Source: Paucihalobacter ruber (lineage in GTDB: Bacteria; Bacteroidota; Bacteroidia; Flavobacteriales; Flavobacteriaceae). Taken from it: 64,000 nt of DNA. Position 1 is the stretch's first letter. Each line of letters begins with the position of its first letter. The notes beneath the pieces are model-generated. The model was not told where the DNA came from. It searched no databases and saw nothing but the letters and a program-made list of their open reading frames with translations. Below are positions 24,361 through 34,040 of the stretch, piece after piece. The position numbers and the translations under genes were made by a program. Where the stretch lies: the NCBI RefSeq assembly GCF_006494535.1, contig NZ_VHIQ01000007.1, positions 186,001 through 250,000 on the forward strand, written 5' to 3'.

Positions 24361-24393
24361 TTTGGAATTCTAATTTTTATAACTGAATCTTTG
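24361..24393 (+). promoter_or_regulatory. Promoter of the methionine operon
   Basis: TTTG (24361-24364) and AATCTTTG (24386-24393), 21 bp apart, fit the Bacteroidota promoter with one mismatch. Transcription would start near 24400, about 20 nt before the SAM-I riboswitch. Confidence 0.6.
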
Positions 24394-24419
24394 TGCTCGA
24401 AAAGTTCAAACACTTATTG

Positions 24420-24589
24420 AAATGTTATCAAGAAAGGTGGAGGGAATAGACCCGGTGAAGCCTTAGCAACCCTTAATTATAAGAAGGTGCTAAATTCTAC
24501 TTTCAAGGCAATTCATTTATTGCGCTTGATGGATAGATAACCCAGCGAAATGTTTTCTGCATGTTCGTTTAGTTTTCTTTATAACATTT
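24420..24589 (+). ncRNA. SAM-I (S-box) riboswitch with alternative P1 pairing
   Basis: The core reads ATCAAGAAAGGTGGAGGGAA, then GACCCGGTGAAGCCTTAGCAACC and AAGGTGCTAA, the hallmarks of the SAM-I class. P1 is GTTATC (24424-24429) with GATAAC (24536-24541). The upstream strand AAATGTTAT (24420-24428) is also perfectly complementary to ATAACATTT (24581-24589) downstream, so ligand binding and the downstream pairing exclude each other. No T tract follows, so control may act on translation or on a later step. Confidence 0.9.
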
Positions 24590-24664
24590 TTCTATTAAGT
24601 TTCACCTCAAGGGGTGCAATTTGGCTTTTGTTTTAATCATTTATTAACTCAAAAAATTAGAAAA

Positions 24665-25957
24665 ATGAGCACACAAAAATTTGCAACCAAGGCTTTACAC
24701 GCCGGGCACGACGTTACTAAAAACGCAGGTACACGCGCTGTACCAATCTATCAATCAACCGCCTACGTATTTAACAATACAGACCATGCGGCTAATTTGT
24801 TTTCGCTTGCCGAAACGGGTAATATTTACACTCGTATTAACAATCCAACCAACGACATTTTAGAGCAAAGACTGGCGGCTTTAGAAGGCGGCATTGCGGC
24901 GGTTGTTACAGCATCCGGAACTTCTGCGATAGCCACAACCTTATTTACTTTGTTAAAGGCTGGTGATCATATTGTGGCGTCAAATAGCTTGTATGGAGGC
25001 ACTTATAATTTGTTAAGTGTTACCTTGCCACGCCATGGTGTAACCACTACCTTTGTAGATCCTTCAGATCCTGAGAATTTTTCAAAAGCAGCTCAAGAAA
25101 ACACTAGAGCCTTCTTTATTGAATCACTCGGCAATCCAAAGTTGGATGTATTGGATATTGAAGCCATTTCTAAAGAGGCAAAGGCCTTCAAAGTTCCATT
25201 AATTGTTGATAATACGGTGGCCACACCTTATTTGTTAAACCCTATTGAATATGGAGCTAACATTGTTATTCATTCCTTAACAAAATATATTAATGGTAAT
25301 GGTACTGCTTTAGGCGGTGTTATTATCGATGCCGGTACTTTTGACTGGACCAATGGAAAGTTCCCTGAATTTACAGAACCTTCACCCGGTTACCACGGCT
25401 TAGTATACAGCGAGGCTTTAGAATCAGCAGCGTTTATTGCAAAGGTGAGAATTGAAGGTTTGCGCGATTACGGTGGTGCATTGAGTCCGTTTAACGCCTG
25501 GCAAATCATTCAAGGTTTGGAAACTCTCGAACTTCGAATCAAAAAACATAGTGAAAACGCTTTATTACTTGCTAAATGGCTTCAAGAACAGGATGAGGTG
25601 GCTTGGGTGAATTACCCCGGTTTAGAATCTAGTAAGTACAAAGCTCTAGCCGATAAATATTTGCCAAATGGTAAAAGTGGTATTGTAACTTTTGGAGCTA
25701 AGGGAGGTTTTGAAGCTGCGAAAAAAATTGTAGATAGTACCAAGTTGTTTTCATTACTGGCTAATATTGGAGACACTAAATCGCTTATAATTCATCCTGC
25801 CAGTACCACGCACCAGCAACTTGACGAGCAAGCCCAAATTGCTACCGGTGTGACCAAAGATCTAATCAGATTATCGGTTGGAATTGAAAACATTGATGAT
25901 CTTAAGGCCGATTTGAAGCAGGCATTTTCTGTTGTGAAATTAAAGCAATTGGTGTAA
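24665..25957 (+). CDS. metY: O-acetylhomoserine sulfhydrylase
   Basis: A 430-residue PLP enzyme of the Cys/Met metabolism family. The start at MSTQKFATKALHAGHD is chosen; the frame also opens at a GTG (24614), but those 17 codons lie in the riboswitch platform. The lysine in HSLTKYINGNG binds PLP, and YTRINNPTNDILEQRLAALEGG is the family signature region. It makes homocysteine directly from O-acetylhomoserine and sulfide. It is the first gene of the operon and lies right behind the SAM-I riboswitch, so it should be shut down by S-adenosylmethionine. Confidence 0.94.
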   Translation: MSTQKFATKALHAGHDVTKNAGTRAVPIYQSTAYVFNNTDHAANLFSLAETGNIYTRINNPTNDILEQRLAALEGGIAAVVTASGTSAIATTLFTLLKAGDHIVASNSLYGGTYNLLSVTLPRHGVTTTFVDPSDPENFSKAAQENTRAFFIESLGNPKLDVLDIEAISKEAKAFKVPLIVDNTVATPYLLNPIEYGANIVIHSLTKYINGNGTALGGVIIDAGTFDWTNGKFPEFTEPSPGYHGLVYSEALESAAFIAKVRIEGLRDYGGALSPFNAWQIIQGLETLELRIKKHSENALLLAKWLQEQDEVAWVNYPGLESSKYKALADKYLPNGKSGIVTFGAKGGFEAAKKIVDSTKLFSLLANIGDTKSLIIHPASTTHQQLDEQAQIATGVTKDLIRLSVGIENIDDLKADLKQAFSVVKLKQLV

Positions 25958-25991
25958 CATTAGTTTTATTATTGCTAAAAAAAGAAAGATT

Positions 25992-27008
25992 ATGAGCCAA
26001 TTAAATTTTATCCATTTGCCGGAGGTTGCTCTGGCAAATGGCTTAAAAATCCCCATCAATTTATCTTATCAGGTTTTTGGCGATTTACAATCTGCCAACC
26101 CGGTAGTATTGGTCATTCATGCACTTACCGGAAACTCCAATGTTTGTGGAGTCAATGGTTGGTGGAACGATTTAATAGGACCAAATAAAATTATTGACAC
26201 CGGCAGATTTACGGTCTTGGCTTTCAATATTCCCGGAAATGGCTATGATGGTGAGGAAGCCCATTTGATAGAAAATTATAAAGATTTTGTGGCTGCAGAT
26301 GTGGCAACTATATTTGATTTGGGACTCAAACAATTAAACATTCATCATTTATTTGCTATTATCGGCGGTTCGGTAGGTGGCGGAATTGCTTGGGAACTTG
26401 CAGCCCGTAATCCCGATTTATGTGAACATCTTATTCCGGTGGCATGCGACTGGAAATCGACCGACTGGGTCATAGCAAATTGCCACATACAAGATGCCAT
26501 TTTAAATAATTCGAAAGTACCGTTGATAGATGCCAGAATGCATGCCATGACTATGTACAGAACCCCCGAGTCATTTTCGGCTAAGTTTGATCGAAATCAA
26601 CACGAGAATGGCCTGTTTTATGTAGAAAGTTGGTTAAATCACCATGGCAATAAGCTAACATCGAGATTTAAGTTAAGCGCCTACAAGTTGATGAACCAAC
26701 TATTGAAAACAATTAATATTACCCAAAATGGTTCAGAATTTTTGTCGGTTGCCTCTAAGATTTCTGCACATATTCATCTGGTAACTATTAACTCAGATTT
26801 ACTGTTTAAACCGGAAGAATGCTGGAAAACCTATGTAGATTTAAAATCTGTAAAAGACAATGTGAGCATTTTTGAGATTAAATCAATTCATGGTCACGAT
26901 GCGTTTTTAATAGCTTTTGACCAGCTATCGAAATTTTTATTGCCAATTTTTCAAACCAAACAAAATTTAAATGAAAACCATCAACGTTATACTATTCGGA
27001 ATTGGTAA
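25992..27008 (+). CDS. metX: Homoserine O-acetyltransferase-like protein
   Basis: A 338-residue alpha/beta-hydrolase of the MetX group. HALTGNSN followed by GWWNDLIG is the typical oxyanion region. The nucleophile serine lies in IGGSVGGGIAWE. The acid is probably D in TINSDLLFKPEE, and the histidine is in SIHGHDAFL. It would acetylate homoserine to feed the sulfhydrylase encoded just upstream. It is slightly shorter than proteobacterial MetX. It overlaps the homoserine dehydrogenase gene by 38 bp. MetX acting on acetyl- rather than succinyl-CoA is assumed from operon context. Confidence 0.88.
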   Translation: MSQLNFIHLPEVALANGLKIPINLSYQVFGDLQSANPVVLVIHALTGNSNVCGVNGWWNDLIGPNKIIDTGRFTVLAFNIPGNGYDGEEAHLIENYKDFVAADVATIFDLGLKQLNIHHLFAIIGGSVGGGIAWELAARNPDLCEHLIPVACDWKSTDWVIANCHIQDAILNNSKVPLIDARMHAMTMYRTPESFSAKFDRNQHENGLFYVESWLNHHGNKLTSRFKLSAYKLMNQLLKTINITQNGSEFLSVASKISAHIHLVTINSDLLFKPEECWKTYVDLKSVKDNVSIFEIKSIHGHDAFLIAFDQLSKFLLPIFQTKQNLNENHQRYTIRNW

Positions 27009-28062
27009 TGTTGGCAGTGCCATTATCAATCAAATATTGCAAGCAAATGATCAGGTGTTTAATAAGCAGGGATTTCAAATTAACGTCCCAATTATTGTTA
27101 ATTCTTCACTTGCATTTTACAATAGTAATAGCTTAGGACACAATTGGGAGACTGATTTTAAAAATTTCTCTGTTCCATATAAAATAGAGGACATCATTAA
27201 ATTTGTGAAACATCATGAATTGGAAAATCTTGTAGCAGTTGATGCCACGGCCAGCTCAAACATTGTAAATTCTTATTTGTTACTTATTGAAAATGGTTTT
27301 CATATAGTAGCTGCCAATAAAATAGCTAACTCTTTAAGTTATGACTTTTATGCTCAATTAAGAAATCATATCAAAGCCTACAATAGGAAATTTTATTATA
27401 GTACCAATGTTGGTGCAGGTTTACCGGTTTTGAGTACTTTAAGATCTTTAAAAGAATCTGGTGATGAGGTTTTGAAAGTAAGGGGCGTGTTTTCAGGGTC
27501 ATTGAGTTTTTTATTTAATCAATTATCCGAAGGAGAAAGGCCCTTTTCCAATATTTTAAAGCATGCGCGTAATTTGGGCTATACTGAGCCTGATCCCAGA
27601 ATTGATTTGTCTGGTCAGGATGTAGCCAGAAAGCTATTAATTATTGCTCGAGAACTTGATCTTAAATTTGAATTGGAACACATTGAAGTTCAGTCTTTAG
27701 TGCCTAAGCAATTGAATGGACAAACCAGTTTAGAACAATTTAATGCCCGGGTTCTTGAATTAGATTGTACTATTGAGCAATTTGTAAACGCCAAAAGTAC
27801 TAATGAGGTCTTGAGATATGTCGCTGAGCTGGATGTTAAAGAACAACAGGCTAAAGTAAAATTGATTACAGTATCAAAGAACTCCAACTATGGGCTCTTG
27901 CAAGGCACTAATAACCTCTTTGAAATTTACTCTAAACAATACGGTAATGAACCGGTAAGTATAGTTGGAGCGGGTGCAGGTAGAGAAGTAACTGCTACAG
28001 GAGTTTTAAAAGATTTGGTGGCTATTGCACAAAGTATTGCAAATGTACAATCGTATTTTTAA
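26971..28062 (+). CDS. hom: Homoserine dehydrogenase
   Basis: A 363-residue single-domain enzyme. The NAD(P)-binding start is VILFGIGNVGSAI. VAANKIANS and STNVGAGLPVLSTLRSL, with FSGSLSFLFNQL and GYTEPDPRIDLSGQDVARKL, are homoserine dehydrogenase motifs. It lacks both the aspartokinase and ACT domains found in ThrA-type fusions, so threonine feedback is unlikely. It supplies homoserine for the neighbouring acetyltransferase. It overlaps the genes on both sides (38 bp and 20 bp), showing tight translational coupling. Confidence 0.92.
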   Translation: MKTINVILFGIGNVGSAIINQILQANDQVFNKQGFQINVPIIVNSSLAFYNSNSLGHNWETDFKNFSVPYKIEDIIKFVKHHELENLVAVDATASSNIVNSYLLLIENGFHIVAANKIANSLSYDFYAQLRNHIKAYNRKFYYSTNVGAGLPVLSTLRSLKESGDEVLKVRGVFSGSLSFLFNQLSEGERPFSNILKHARNLGYTEPDPRIDLSGQDVARKLLIIARELDLKFELEHIEVQSLVPKQLNGQTSLEQFNARVLELDCTIEQFVNAKSTNEVLRYVAELDVKEQQAKVKLITVSKNSNYGLLQGTNNLFEIYSKQYGNEPVSIVGAGAGREVTATGVLKDLVAIAQSIANVQSYF

Positions 28063-29245
28063 AATAGAACAAAGTTTGAAAGCATTTGAAACCAACGCCA
28101 TAAGAACTCAAGTTGAACGTTCTGAATTTTTAGAACATACAACACCATTATATTTAACCTCTAGTTATGTTTTTGAAGATGCCGAAGACATGCGAGCCTC
28201 TTTTGCCGAGGAGAAGGATAGAAATATCTACAGTCGTTATTCTAATCCTAACACTTCTGAGTTTATTGCAAAAATTTGCTTGATGGAAGGTGCGGAAACC
28301 GGCTTTGCTTTTGCATCAGGTATGGCGGCCGTGTTTTCCACATTTGCGGCATTGCTAAATACCGGAGACCACGTTATATCCTCTGCTAGCGTTTTTGGAT
28401 CCACCCAATCTCTGTATAAAAATGTATTTCCGAAATGGCAAATCAGTACCAGTTATTTTAAGGTTAACGAGATAGAGCGCATTGAGAGCTTAATTCAGCC
28501 AAACACAAAAATTATCTATGCCGAAAGTCCTACTAATCCGGCTGTTGATATTTTGGATTTAGAACTTTTGGGAAAGATTGCAAAAAAGCACCATCTCATT
28601 TTAATTATTGATAACTGTTTTGCAACGCCATATTTACAGCAACCCATAAAATTTGGTGCTCATTTGGTAATTCACTCGGCTACAAAACTAATAGATGGCC
28701 AAGGCCGTGTGCTTGGCGGCATTACGGTGGGAAGTGCTATTTTAATTGAAAAAATTTATTTGTTTGCCAGAATCACAGGTCCAGCCTTATCGCCTTTTAA
28801 TGCATGGATTTTGTCAAAAAGCCTTGAGACCTTAGCGGTACGGGTTGAAAAACATTGCAAAAACGCGCTAAAAGTAGCTAAATTTTTAGAGCGTCATCCT
28901 CAGGTGACTTTGGTGAAATATCCTTTTTTAAAGTCACATCCGCAATACCATTTGGCTAAAAAACAAATGAAGCGGGGCGGTAATGTCGTCGCTTTCGAAA
29001 TTAAAGGTGGAATAGAAGCTGGCAGGCTATTTTTAAATGCGATAAAACTATTAACACTTTCTGCTAATTTGGGGGATGCCCGCACCATTGTTACACATCC
29101 TGCTTCAACTACCCATGCCAAGTTGTTAGAAGAAGAGCGCCTTGAAGCCGGCATAACGCCGGGAATGGTGAGAATATCAGTAGGACTTGAAAATGTAAAA
29201 GATATTATTAACGATTTAAACCAAGCATTAGAACGTTGTTGTTGA
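28043..29245 (+). CDS. Second trans-sulfuration family PLP enzyme (MetZ/MetB-like)
   Basis: A 400-residue enzyme of the same family as the metY product. The ATG at 28043 is preferred over the upstream TTG at 28025. SRYSNPNTSEFIAKICLMEG and HSATKLIDGQGRVLGG (PLP lysine) are intact. MetY-type enzymes are usually about 430 residues; this shorter form resembles O-succinylhomoserine sulfhydrylase or cystathionine gamma-synthase. The substrate cannot be told from sequence. Two paralogs in one operon may give direct sulfhydrylation and a trans-sulfuration branch. Confidence 0.88.
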   Translation: MYNRIFKIEQSLKAFETNAIRTQVERSEFLEHTTPLYLTSSYVFEDAEDMRASFAEEKDRNIYSRYSNPNTSEFIAKICLMEGAETGFAFASGMAAVFSTFAALLNTGDHVISSASVFGSTQSLYKNVFPKWQISTSYFKVNEIERIESLIQPNTKIIYAESPTNPAVDILDLELLGKIAKKHHLILIIDNCFATPYLQQPIKFGAHLVIHSATKLIDGQGRVLGGITVGSAILIEKIYLFARITGPALSPFNAWILSKSLETLAVRVEKHCKNALKVAKFLERHPQVTLVKYPFLKSHPQYHLAKKQMKRGGNVVAFEIKGGIEAGRLFLNAIKLLTLSANLGDARTIVTHPASTTHAKLLEEERLEAGITPGMVRISVGLENVKDIINDLNQALERCC

Positions 29246-29270
29246 AGTAACAATAATGAGCTTAATATAT

Positions 29271-30263
29271 ATGAGTAATATTAAAGAAGCCATCAAAAAT
29301 CGAATTCTTGTTCTAGACGGTGCCATGGGTACCATGTTACAGCGTTACAAATTTGAAGAAGCCGATTACAGGGGTGAACGTTTCGCTAATTTCCCACATC
29401 CGCTTAAAGGTAATAATGATTTGTTGTCTATTACCCAACCAGAAGCTGTAAAAGCAGTACATCGCCAGTATTTTGAAGCTGGTGCCGATATTGTTGAAAC
29501 CAATACGTTTTCTGCAACTAGTATTGGAATGGCCGACTACCATTTGGAAGATTTGGTGTACGAACTCAACTATCAATCTGCTAAAATTGCCAGAGAAGTA
29601 GCCGATGAATTTACCGATGTGCCCCGATTTGTTGCCGGCTCCATTGGTCCAACTAATCGAACCGCCTCTATGTCGCCAAATGTCAATGATCCCGGTTACA
29701 GGGCTGTTACGTTTGACGATTTAAAAAAGGCGTATCAACAACAAGCAGAAGCTTTGATTGATGGTGGTTGTGATGTGCTGTTGGTTGAAACCGTTTTTGA
29801 TACACTCAATGCCAAAGCAGCTTTGTTTGCTATAGAAGACATAAAAGAAGAAAGACAAATTGATATTCCGGTGATGGTTTCAGGCACTATTACGGATGCT
29901 TCCGGAAGAACACTTTCAGGACAAACGGTTGAAGCCTTTTTAATTTCAATATCGCACATTCCTATGCTGAGTATTGGCTTTAATTGTGCTTTGGGAGCCG
30001 ATCAATTAAAACCCTATTTAAAACGCTTGTCCCAAAATACGTCGCTTTTCACATCTGCCCATCCCAATGCCGGGTTGCCAAATGCCTTTGGTAATTACGA
30101 CCAGACGCCTCAAGAAATGCAACAGCTTATAAAAGAATATTTAGAGGAAAATTTGATTAATATTATAGGTGGTTGTTGCGGCACTACACCTGAACATATC
30201 AAACTAATCGCTGAGGTTGCAAAATTATTTAAACCACGAACCGCCAAAGAAAAAATTTGTTGA
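29271..30263 (+). CDS. metH: Methionine synthase, homocysteine-binding part (MetH N-terminal half)
   Basis: A protein of 330 residues from the ATG at 29271 (335 from the alternative at 29256). [16 protein letters not shown] begins the homocysteine methyltransferase barrel. The zinc ligands are the cysteine in GFNCALGA and the pair in [10 protein letters not shown]. In E. coli this domain is the first third of one MetH chain; here it is a separate gene, as usual in Bacteroidota. The next gene supplies the other domains, starting 8 bp after this stop, so a two-subunit enzyme is expected. Confidence 0.93.
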   Translation: MSNIKEAIKNRILVLDGAMGTMLQRYKFEEADYRGERFANFPHPLKGNNDLLSITQPEAVKAVHRQYFEAGADIVETNTFSATSIGMADYHLEDLVYELNYQSAKIAREVADEFTDVPRFVAGSIGPTNRTASMSPNVNDPGYRAVTFDDLKKAYQQQAEALIDGGCDVLLVETVFDTLNAKAALFAIEDIKEERQIDIPVMVSGTITDASGRTLSGQTVEAFLISISHIPMLSIGFNCALGADQLKPYLKRLSQNTSLFTSAHPNAGLPNAFGNYDQTPQEMQQLIKEYLEENLINIIGGCCGTTPEHIKLIAEVAKLFKPRTAKEKIC

Positions 30264-30271
30264 AGCCATTT

Positions 30272-32941
30272 ATGAAAAACCACTATTTAAAACTTTCCGG
30301 ACTAGAACCTTTGGTAATTACACCCCAAACCAATTTTGTAAATGTGGGTGAACGCACCAATGTTACAGGCTCAAGAAAATTTTTAAGACTCATAAAGGAG
30401 GAAAACTATAACGAAGCTGTAGAAGTCGCCCGTGCCCAAGTTGAAGGTGGTGCACAAATTATAGATGTTAACATGGATGAAGGCATGTTAGATGGCGTTG
30501 CAGCTATGACCAGATTTCTCAACCTTATAGCCGCAGAGCCCGATATTGCTCGTATACCGGTAATGATAGACAGCTCTAAATGGGAAATTATTGAAGCCGG
30601 ATTAAAAGTAATTCAAGGAAAAGGCGTTGTGAATTCCATTTCTTTAAAGGAAGGTGAAGCTAATTTTATCAATCAAGCTAAACTTATCAAGCGATATGGT
30701 GCTGCCGTAGTCGTTATGGCTTTTGATGAAGCCGGCCAGGCAGATACTTACCAGAGACGTATTGACATTTGTAAGCGCTCTTACGATATTTTAGTCGAGA
30801 AAGTTCATTTTTCGCCACAAGACATCATCTTTGACCCCAATATTTTTCCTGTAGCAACAGGTATGGATGAGCATAAGTTGAACGCTATCGATTTTTTTAA
30901 AGCCACCAAATGGATTCGAGAGAATTTACCGCATGCGCATGTAAGTGGAGGTGTAAGTAATGTTTCGTTTTCATTTAGAGGAAACGATAAAGTGCGCGAA
31001 GCCATGCATTCGGCATTTCTTTACCATGCCATTAAAAATGGTATGACCATGGGAATTGTAAATCCTGAGATGCTTGAGATTTACGATGAAATTGATCCCG
31101 TTTTATTGGAGCATGTTGAAGATGTGCTGCTAAATCGAAAACCAGACGCTACAGAGCGACTTTTGGATTTGGCCGAAAGTTTTAAAGGCACTTCAGAAGT
31201 TAAAGAAAAAATAGCGGCGCAATGGCGCTCAGAACCCTTGCAAGAACGATTAACCCATGCTTTGGTTAAGGGTTTAGACGAATTTGTTGAGCAAGATGTT
31301 GAGGAAGCCCGCCAGTTAGTTGATAGACCTATAGCGGTGATTGAAACCTATTTGATGAACGGCATGAACGTGGTAGGTGATTTGTTCGGTTCAGGAAAAA
31401 TGTTTTTACCTCAAGTGGTTAAATCGGCCAGAGTCATGAAAAAAGCAGTGGCTTATTTGTTACCTTATATAGAAGCTTCAAAGGAAGCATCAGCGTCGTC
31501 TAGTGCCGGAAAAATTTTAATGGCCACAGTTAAAGGCGATGTTCATGATATTGGTAAAAATATTGTAGCCGTGGTATTGGCATGTAATAATTTTGAAATT
31601 ATTGATTTGGGCGTGATGGTACCGCCTGAAAAAATAATTGAAACTGCTGTTAGAGAACAAGTTGATATTATTGGTTTAAGCGGATTAATTACACCATCCT
31701 TAGATGAAATGGTTTACCTAACCAAAGAATTACAACGATTAAATATCAAAATCCCGGTAATGATTGGTGGTGCTACTACATCCAGAGCACATACCGCCGT
31801 AAAAATTGCACCGGAATACACATCAACAGTTGTGCACGTAAATGATGCTTCCAGAGCCGTAAATGTGGCCAATAATTTATTACAACCCAATTTTAAAGAT
31901 GAATATACCTTCAATATTAGATCAGAATACCATCAACTTCGCGAAGCCTACCTCAATCGCAGTAAATCCAAAGAGTTTTTAACTATAGACCAAGCCAGAA
32001 AGAACAAATTCAAGATTAATTGGGATGATTTTAAACCACAACAACCAAATTTTATTGGGGTTAAGACCATTGAAGTTGATTTATCAGAGCTGGAAGGTTT
32101 TATAGACTGGACGCCATTTTTTCAATCCTGGCAATTACATGGTAAATTTCCGGCTATTTTAAAAGATGAAGTGGTGGGAGAACAAGCTACTTCGCTTTAC
32201 AGCGATGCGAAAAAGATGTTGCAAAATATTATAAACGAAAAATGGTTGACGGCCAGGGGCATTGTAGGCATTTTTCCGGCGAATCAGGTGAATGATGATG
32301 ATATTGAAGTGGTTACCGAAAATGGCCTTGAGAAATTTTTAACCTTACGGCAGCAATCTAAAAAAACCGAGGGTGCGCCCAACATCGCTCTGGCCGATTT
32401 CATAGCCCCAAGGAACTTAGATGTTCAGGATTATATGGGTTGTTTTTGTGTAACAACGGGATTTGGTGTAGATGATAAAGTGAAAGTTTTTGAAAAAGAT
32501 CTGGACGATTATAATGCCATTTTGGTAAAAGCCTTGGCTGATAGATTAGCCGAAGCTTTTGCTGAATTTCTTCATCTAAAAGTGCGAAAGGAGATTTGGG
32601 GATATGCCCAAAACGAAAATTTAGATAATGATGCACTTATAAAAGAAAAGTATAAAGGCATCAGGCCTGCGCCCGGTTATCCCGCGTGTCCTGATCATCT
32701 GGAAAAGCCAACAATTTGGAAGTTGTTAAATGTAGAAGAAAAAATAGGTGTAACACTCACCGAAAATATGGCCATGTATCCCGCTGCCTCTGTATCGGGG
32801 TATTATTTTGCAAATCCTGAAAGTAAATATTTTGGTTTGGGTAAAATCAAAGAAGATCAAGTGCGCGATTATTCCAAAAGAAGAGGTATTACTAACGAAG
32901 AAGCCATAAAGTGGCTGGCGCCAAATATTGCCGATGCTTAA
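30272..32941 (+). CDS. metH: Methionine synthase, folate/cobalamin/activation part (MetH C-terminal part)
   Basis: An 889-residue protein from the ATG at 30272. Order: pterin-binding barrel ([16 protein letters not shown]), cobalamin cap and B12-binding domain ([13 protein letters not shown], with the cobalt-binding histidine), then the AdoMet activation domain ([12 protein letters not shown]). With the upstream protein it transfers a methyl group from methyltetrahydrofolate through B12 to homocysteine. The enzyme needs cobalamin; no B12-independent MetE lies in this window. All domains appear complete. Confidence 0.96.
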   Translation: MKNHYLKLSGLEPLVITPQTNFVNVGERTNVTGSRKFLRLIKEENYNEAVEVARAQVEGGAQIIDVNMDEGMLDGVAAMTRFLNLIAAEPDIARIPVMIDSSKWEIIEAGLKVIQGKGVVNSISLKEGEANFINQAKLIKRYGAAVVVMAFDEAGQADTYQRRIDICKRSYDILVEKVHFSPQDIIFDPNIFPVATGMDEHKLNAIDFFKATKWIRENLPHAHVSGGVSNVSFSFRGNDKVREAMHSAFLYHAIKNGMTMGIVNPEMLEIYDEIDPVLLEHVEDVLLNRKPDATERLLDLAESFKGTSEVKEKIAAQWRSEPLQERLTHALVKGLDEFVEQDVEEARQLVDRPIAVIETYLMNGMNVVGDLFGSGKMFLPQVVKSARVMKKAVAYLLPYIEASKEASASSSAGKILMATVKGDVHDIGKNIVAVVLACNNFEIIDLGVMVPPEKIIETAVREQVDIIGLSGLITPSLDEMVYLTKELQRLNIKIPVMIGGATTSRAHTAVKIAPEYTSTVVHVNDASRAVNVANNLLQPNFKDEYTFNIRSEYHQLREAYLNRSKSKEFLTIDQARKNKFKINWDDFKPQQPNFIGVKTIEVDLSELEGFIDWTPFFQSWQLHGKFPAILKDEVVGEQATSLYSDAKKMLQNIINEKWLTARGIVGIFPANQVNDDDIEVVTENGLEKFLTLRQQSKKTEGAPNIALADFIAPRNLDVQDYMGCFCVTTGFGVDDKVKVFEKDLDDYNAILVKALADRLAEAFAEFLHLKVRKEIWGYAQNENLDNDALIKEKYKGIRPAPGYPACPDHLEKPTIWKLLNVEEKIGVTLTENMAMYPAASVSGYYFANPESKYFGLGKIKEDQVRDYSKRRGITNEEAIKWLAPNIADA

Positions 32942-32964
32942 TTTAAAAGTGAATTGAAATATTA

Positions 32965-33921
32965 ATGAAAGTAACAGAACACATAGAAAAAGCCAACGGG
33001 AAACCCTTGTTTTCCTTTGAAATATTACCACCCTTGAAAGGTCAGAATATCCAGTCCATTTTTGACGGTATAGATCCACTTATGGAATTTAAACCTCCGT
33101 TTATTGATGTTACTTACCATCGAGAAGAATATGACTTTAAGGAGCTACCAAATGGTTACATTGAGAAAAAAGTGGTAAAAAAACGTCCGGGAACAGTAGG
33201 TATTTGTGCCGGTATTCAAAATAAATATGGCGTAGATGCGATACCACATGTGTTGTGCGGTGGCTTTACCAAAGAGGATACCGAAAATTTATTAATAGAC
33301 CTCGATTTTTTAGGTATTGATAATGTGGTTGCCTTACGCGGTGACGCTGTTAAAAGCGAAATTTATTTTAAACCCGAAAAAGATGGTCATTCTTACGCTT
33401 CAGAGTTGGTAACGCAAATAAACAACCTAAACAACGGCGTTTATTTAGATGAAGATTTGCAAAACTCAACCTGCACTAATTTTTGTATTGGGGTGGGTGC
33501 TTACCCCGAAAAACACATGGAAGCGCCAAGCTTAGATAGCGATATTCACTTTTTGAAACAAAAAATAAAAAACGGTGCCCATTATATTGTTACCCAAATG
33601 TTTTTTGATAATAAAAGATTCTTCGATTTTGTGTTAAAATGTAATGCCGCCGGAATTAACGTACCAATTATTCCCGGATTAAAACCCATTGCGACCAAAA
33701 AACAATTGAATCTTATTCCACATAGATTTAAGGTAGACCTTCCAGATGATTTAATTATGGAAATTGTTAGAGCAAAAGACAATGATTCGGTAAAACAAAT
33801 TGGGATTGAATGGTGTGTACAGCAAAGTAAAGAACTCATAGAAGCCGGTTTTCCGGTGTTGCACTATTATTCTATGGGTAAAAGCGACAACATCAAAGCT
33901 ATAGCCGAGCAGTTATTCTAG
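32965..33921 (+). CDS. metF: Methylenetetrahydrofolate reductase
   Basis: A 318-residue FAD enzyme. FSFEILPPLKG is the start of the barrel with the catalytic Glu, DVTYHREEY follows, and NVVALRGDA and FDNKRFFDFV are family motifs. It reduces methylene- to methyl-tetrahydrofolate, the methyl donor for the split methionine synthase encoded just upstream. It is the last gene of the SAM-I-led operon (24665-33921), which thus covers every step from homoserine to methionine and its methyl supply. Confidence 0.95.
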   Translation: MKVTEHIEKANGKPLFSFEILPPLKGQNIQSIFDGIDPLMEFKPPFIDVTYHREEYDFKELPNGYIEKKVVKKRPGTVGICAGIQNKYGVDAIPHVLCGGFTKEDTENLLIDLDFLGIDNVVALRGDAVKSEIYFKPEKDGHSYASELVTQINNLNNGVYLDEDLQNSTCTNFCIGVGAYPEKHMEAPSLDSDIHFLKQKIKNGAHYIVTQMFFDNKRFFDFVLKCNAAGINVPIIPGLKPIATKKQLNLIPHRFKVDLPDDLIMEIVRAKDNDSVKQIGIEWCVQQSKELIEAGFPVLHYYSMGKSDNIKAIAEQLF

Positions 33922-34040
33922 TAGCACTAAATTTGTTACTAGAATTCAGTTTAAATATTTATAAAAATTAGTGCATTCATGGCTAAAGTATCAACAACTA
34001 CTTGATTTATTCTTTTATTTTTGCGCGTCAATATCTGTAA

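Noticed and set aside
24614-24664. Upstream GTG start for metY
   Set aside because: The additional codons lie in the riboswitch expression platform and do not match the family; the ATG at 24665 begins the conserved N-terminus.
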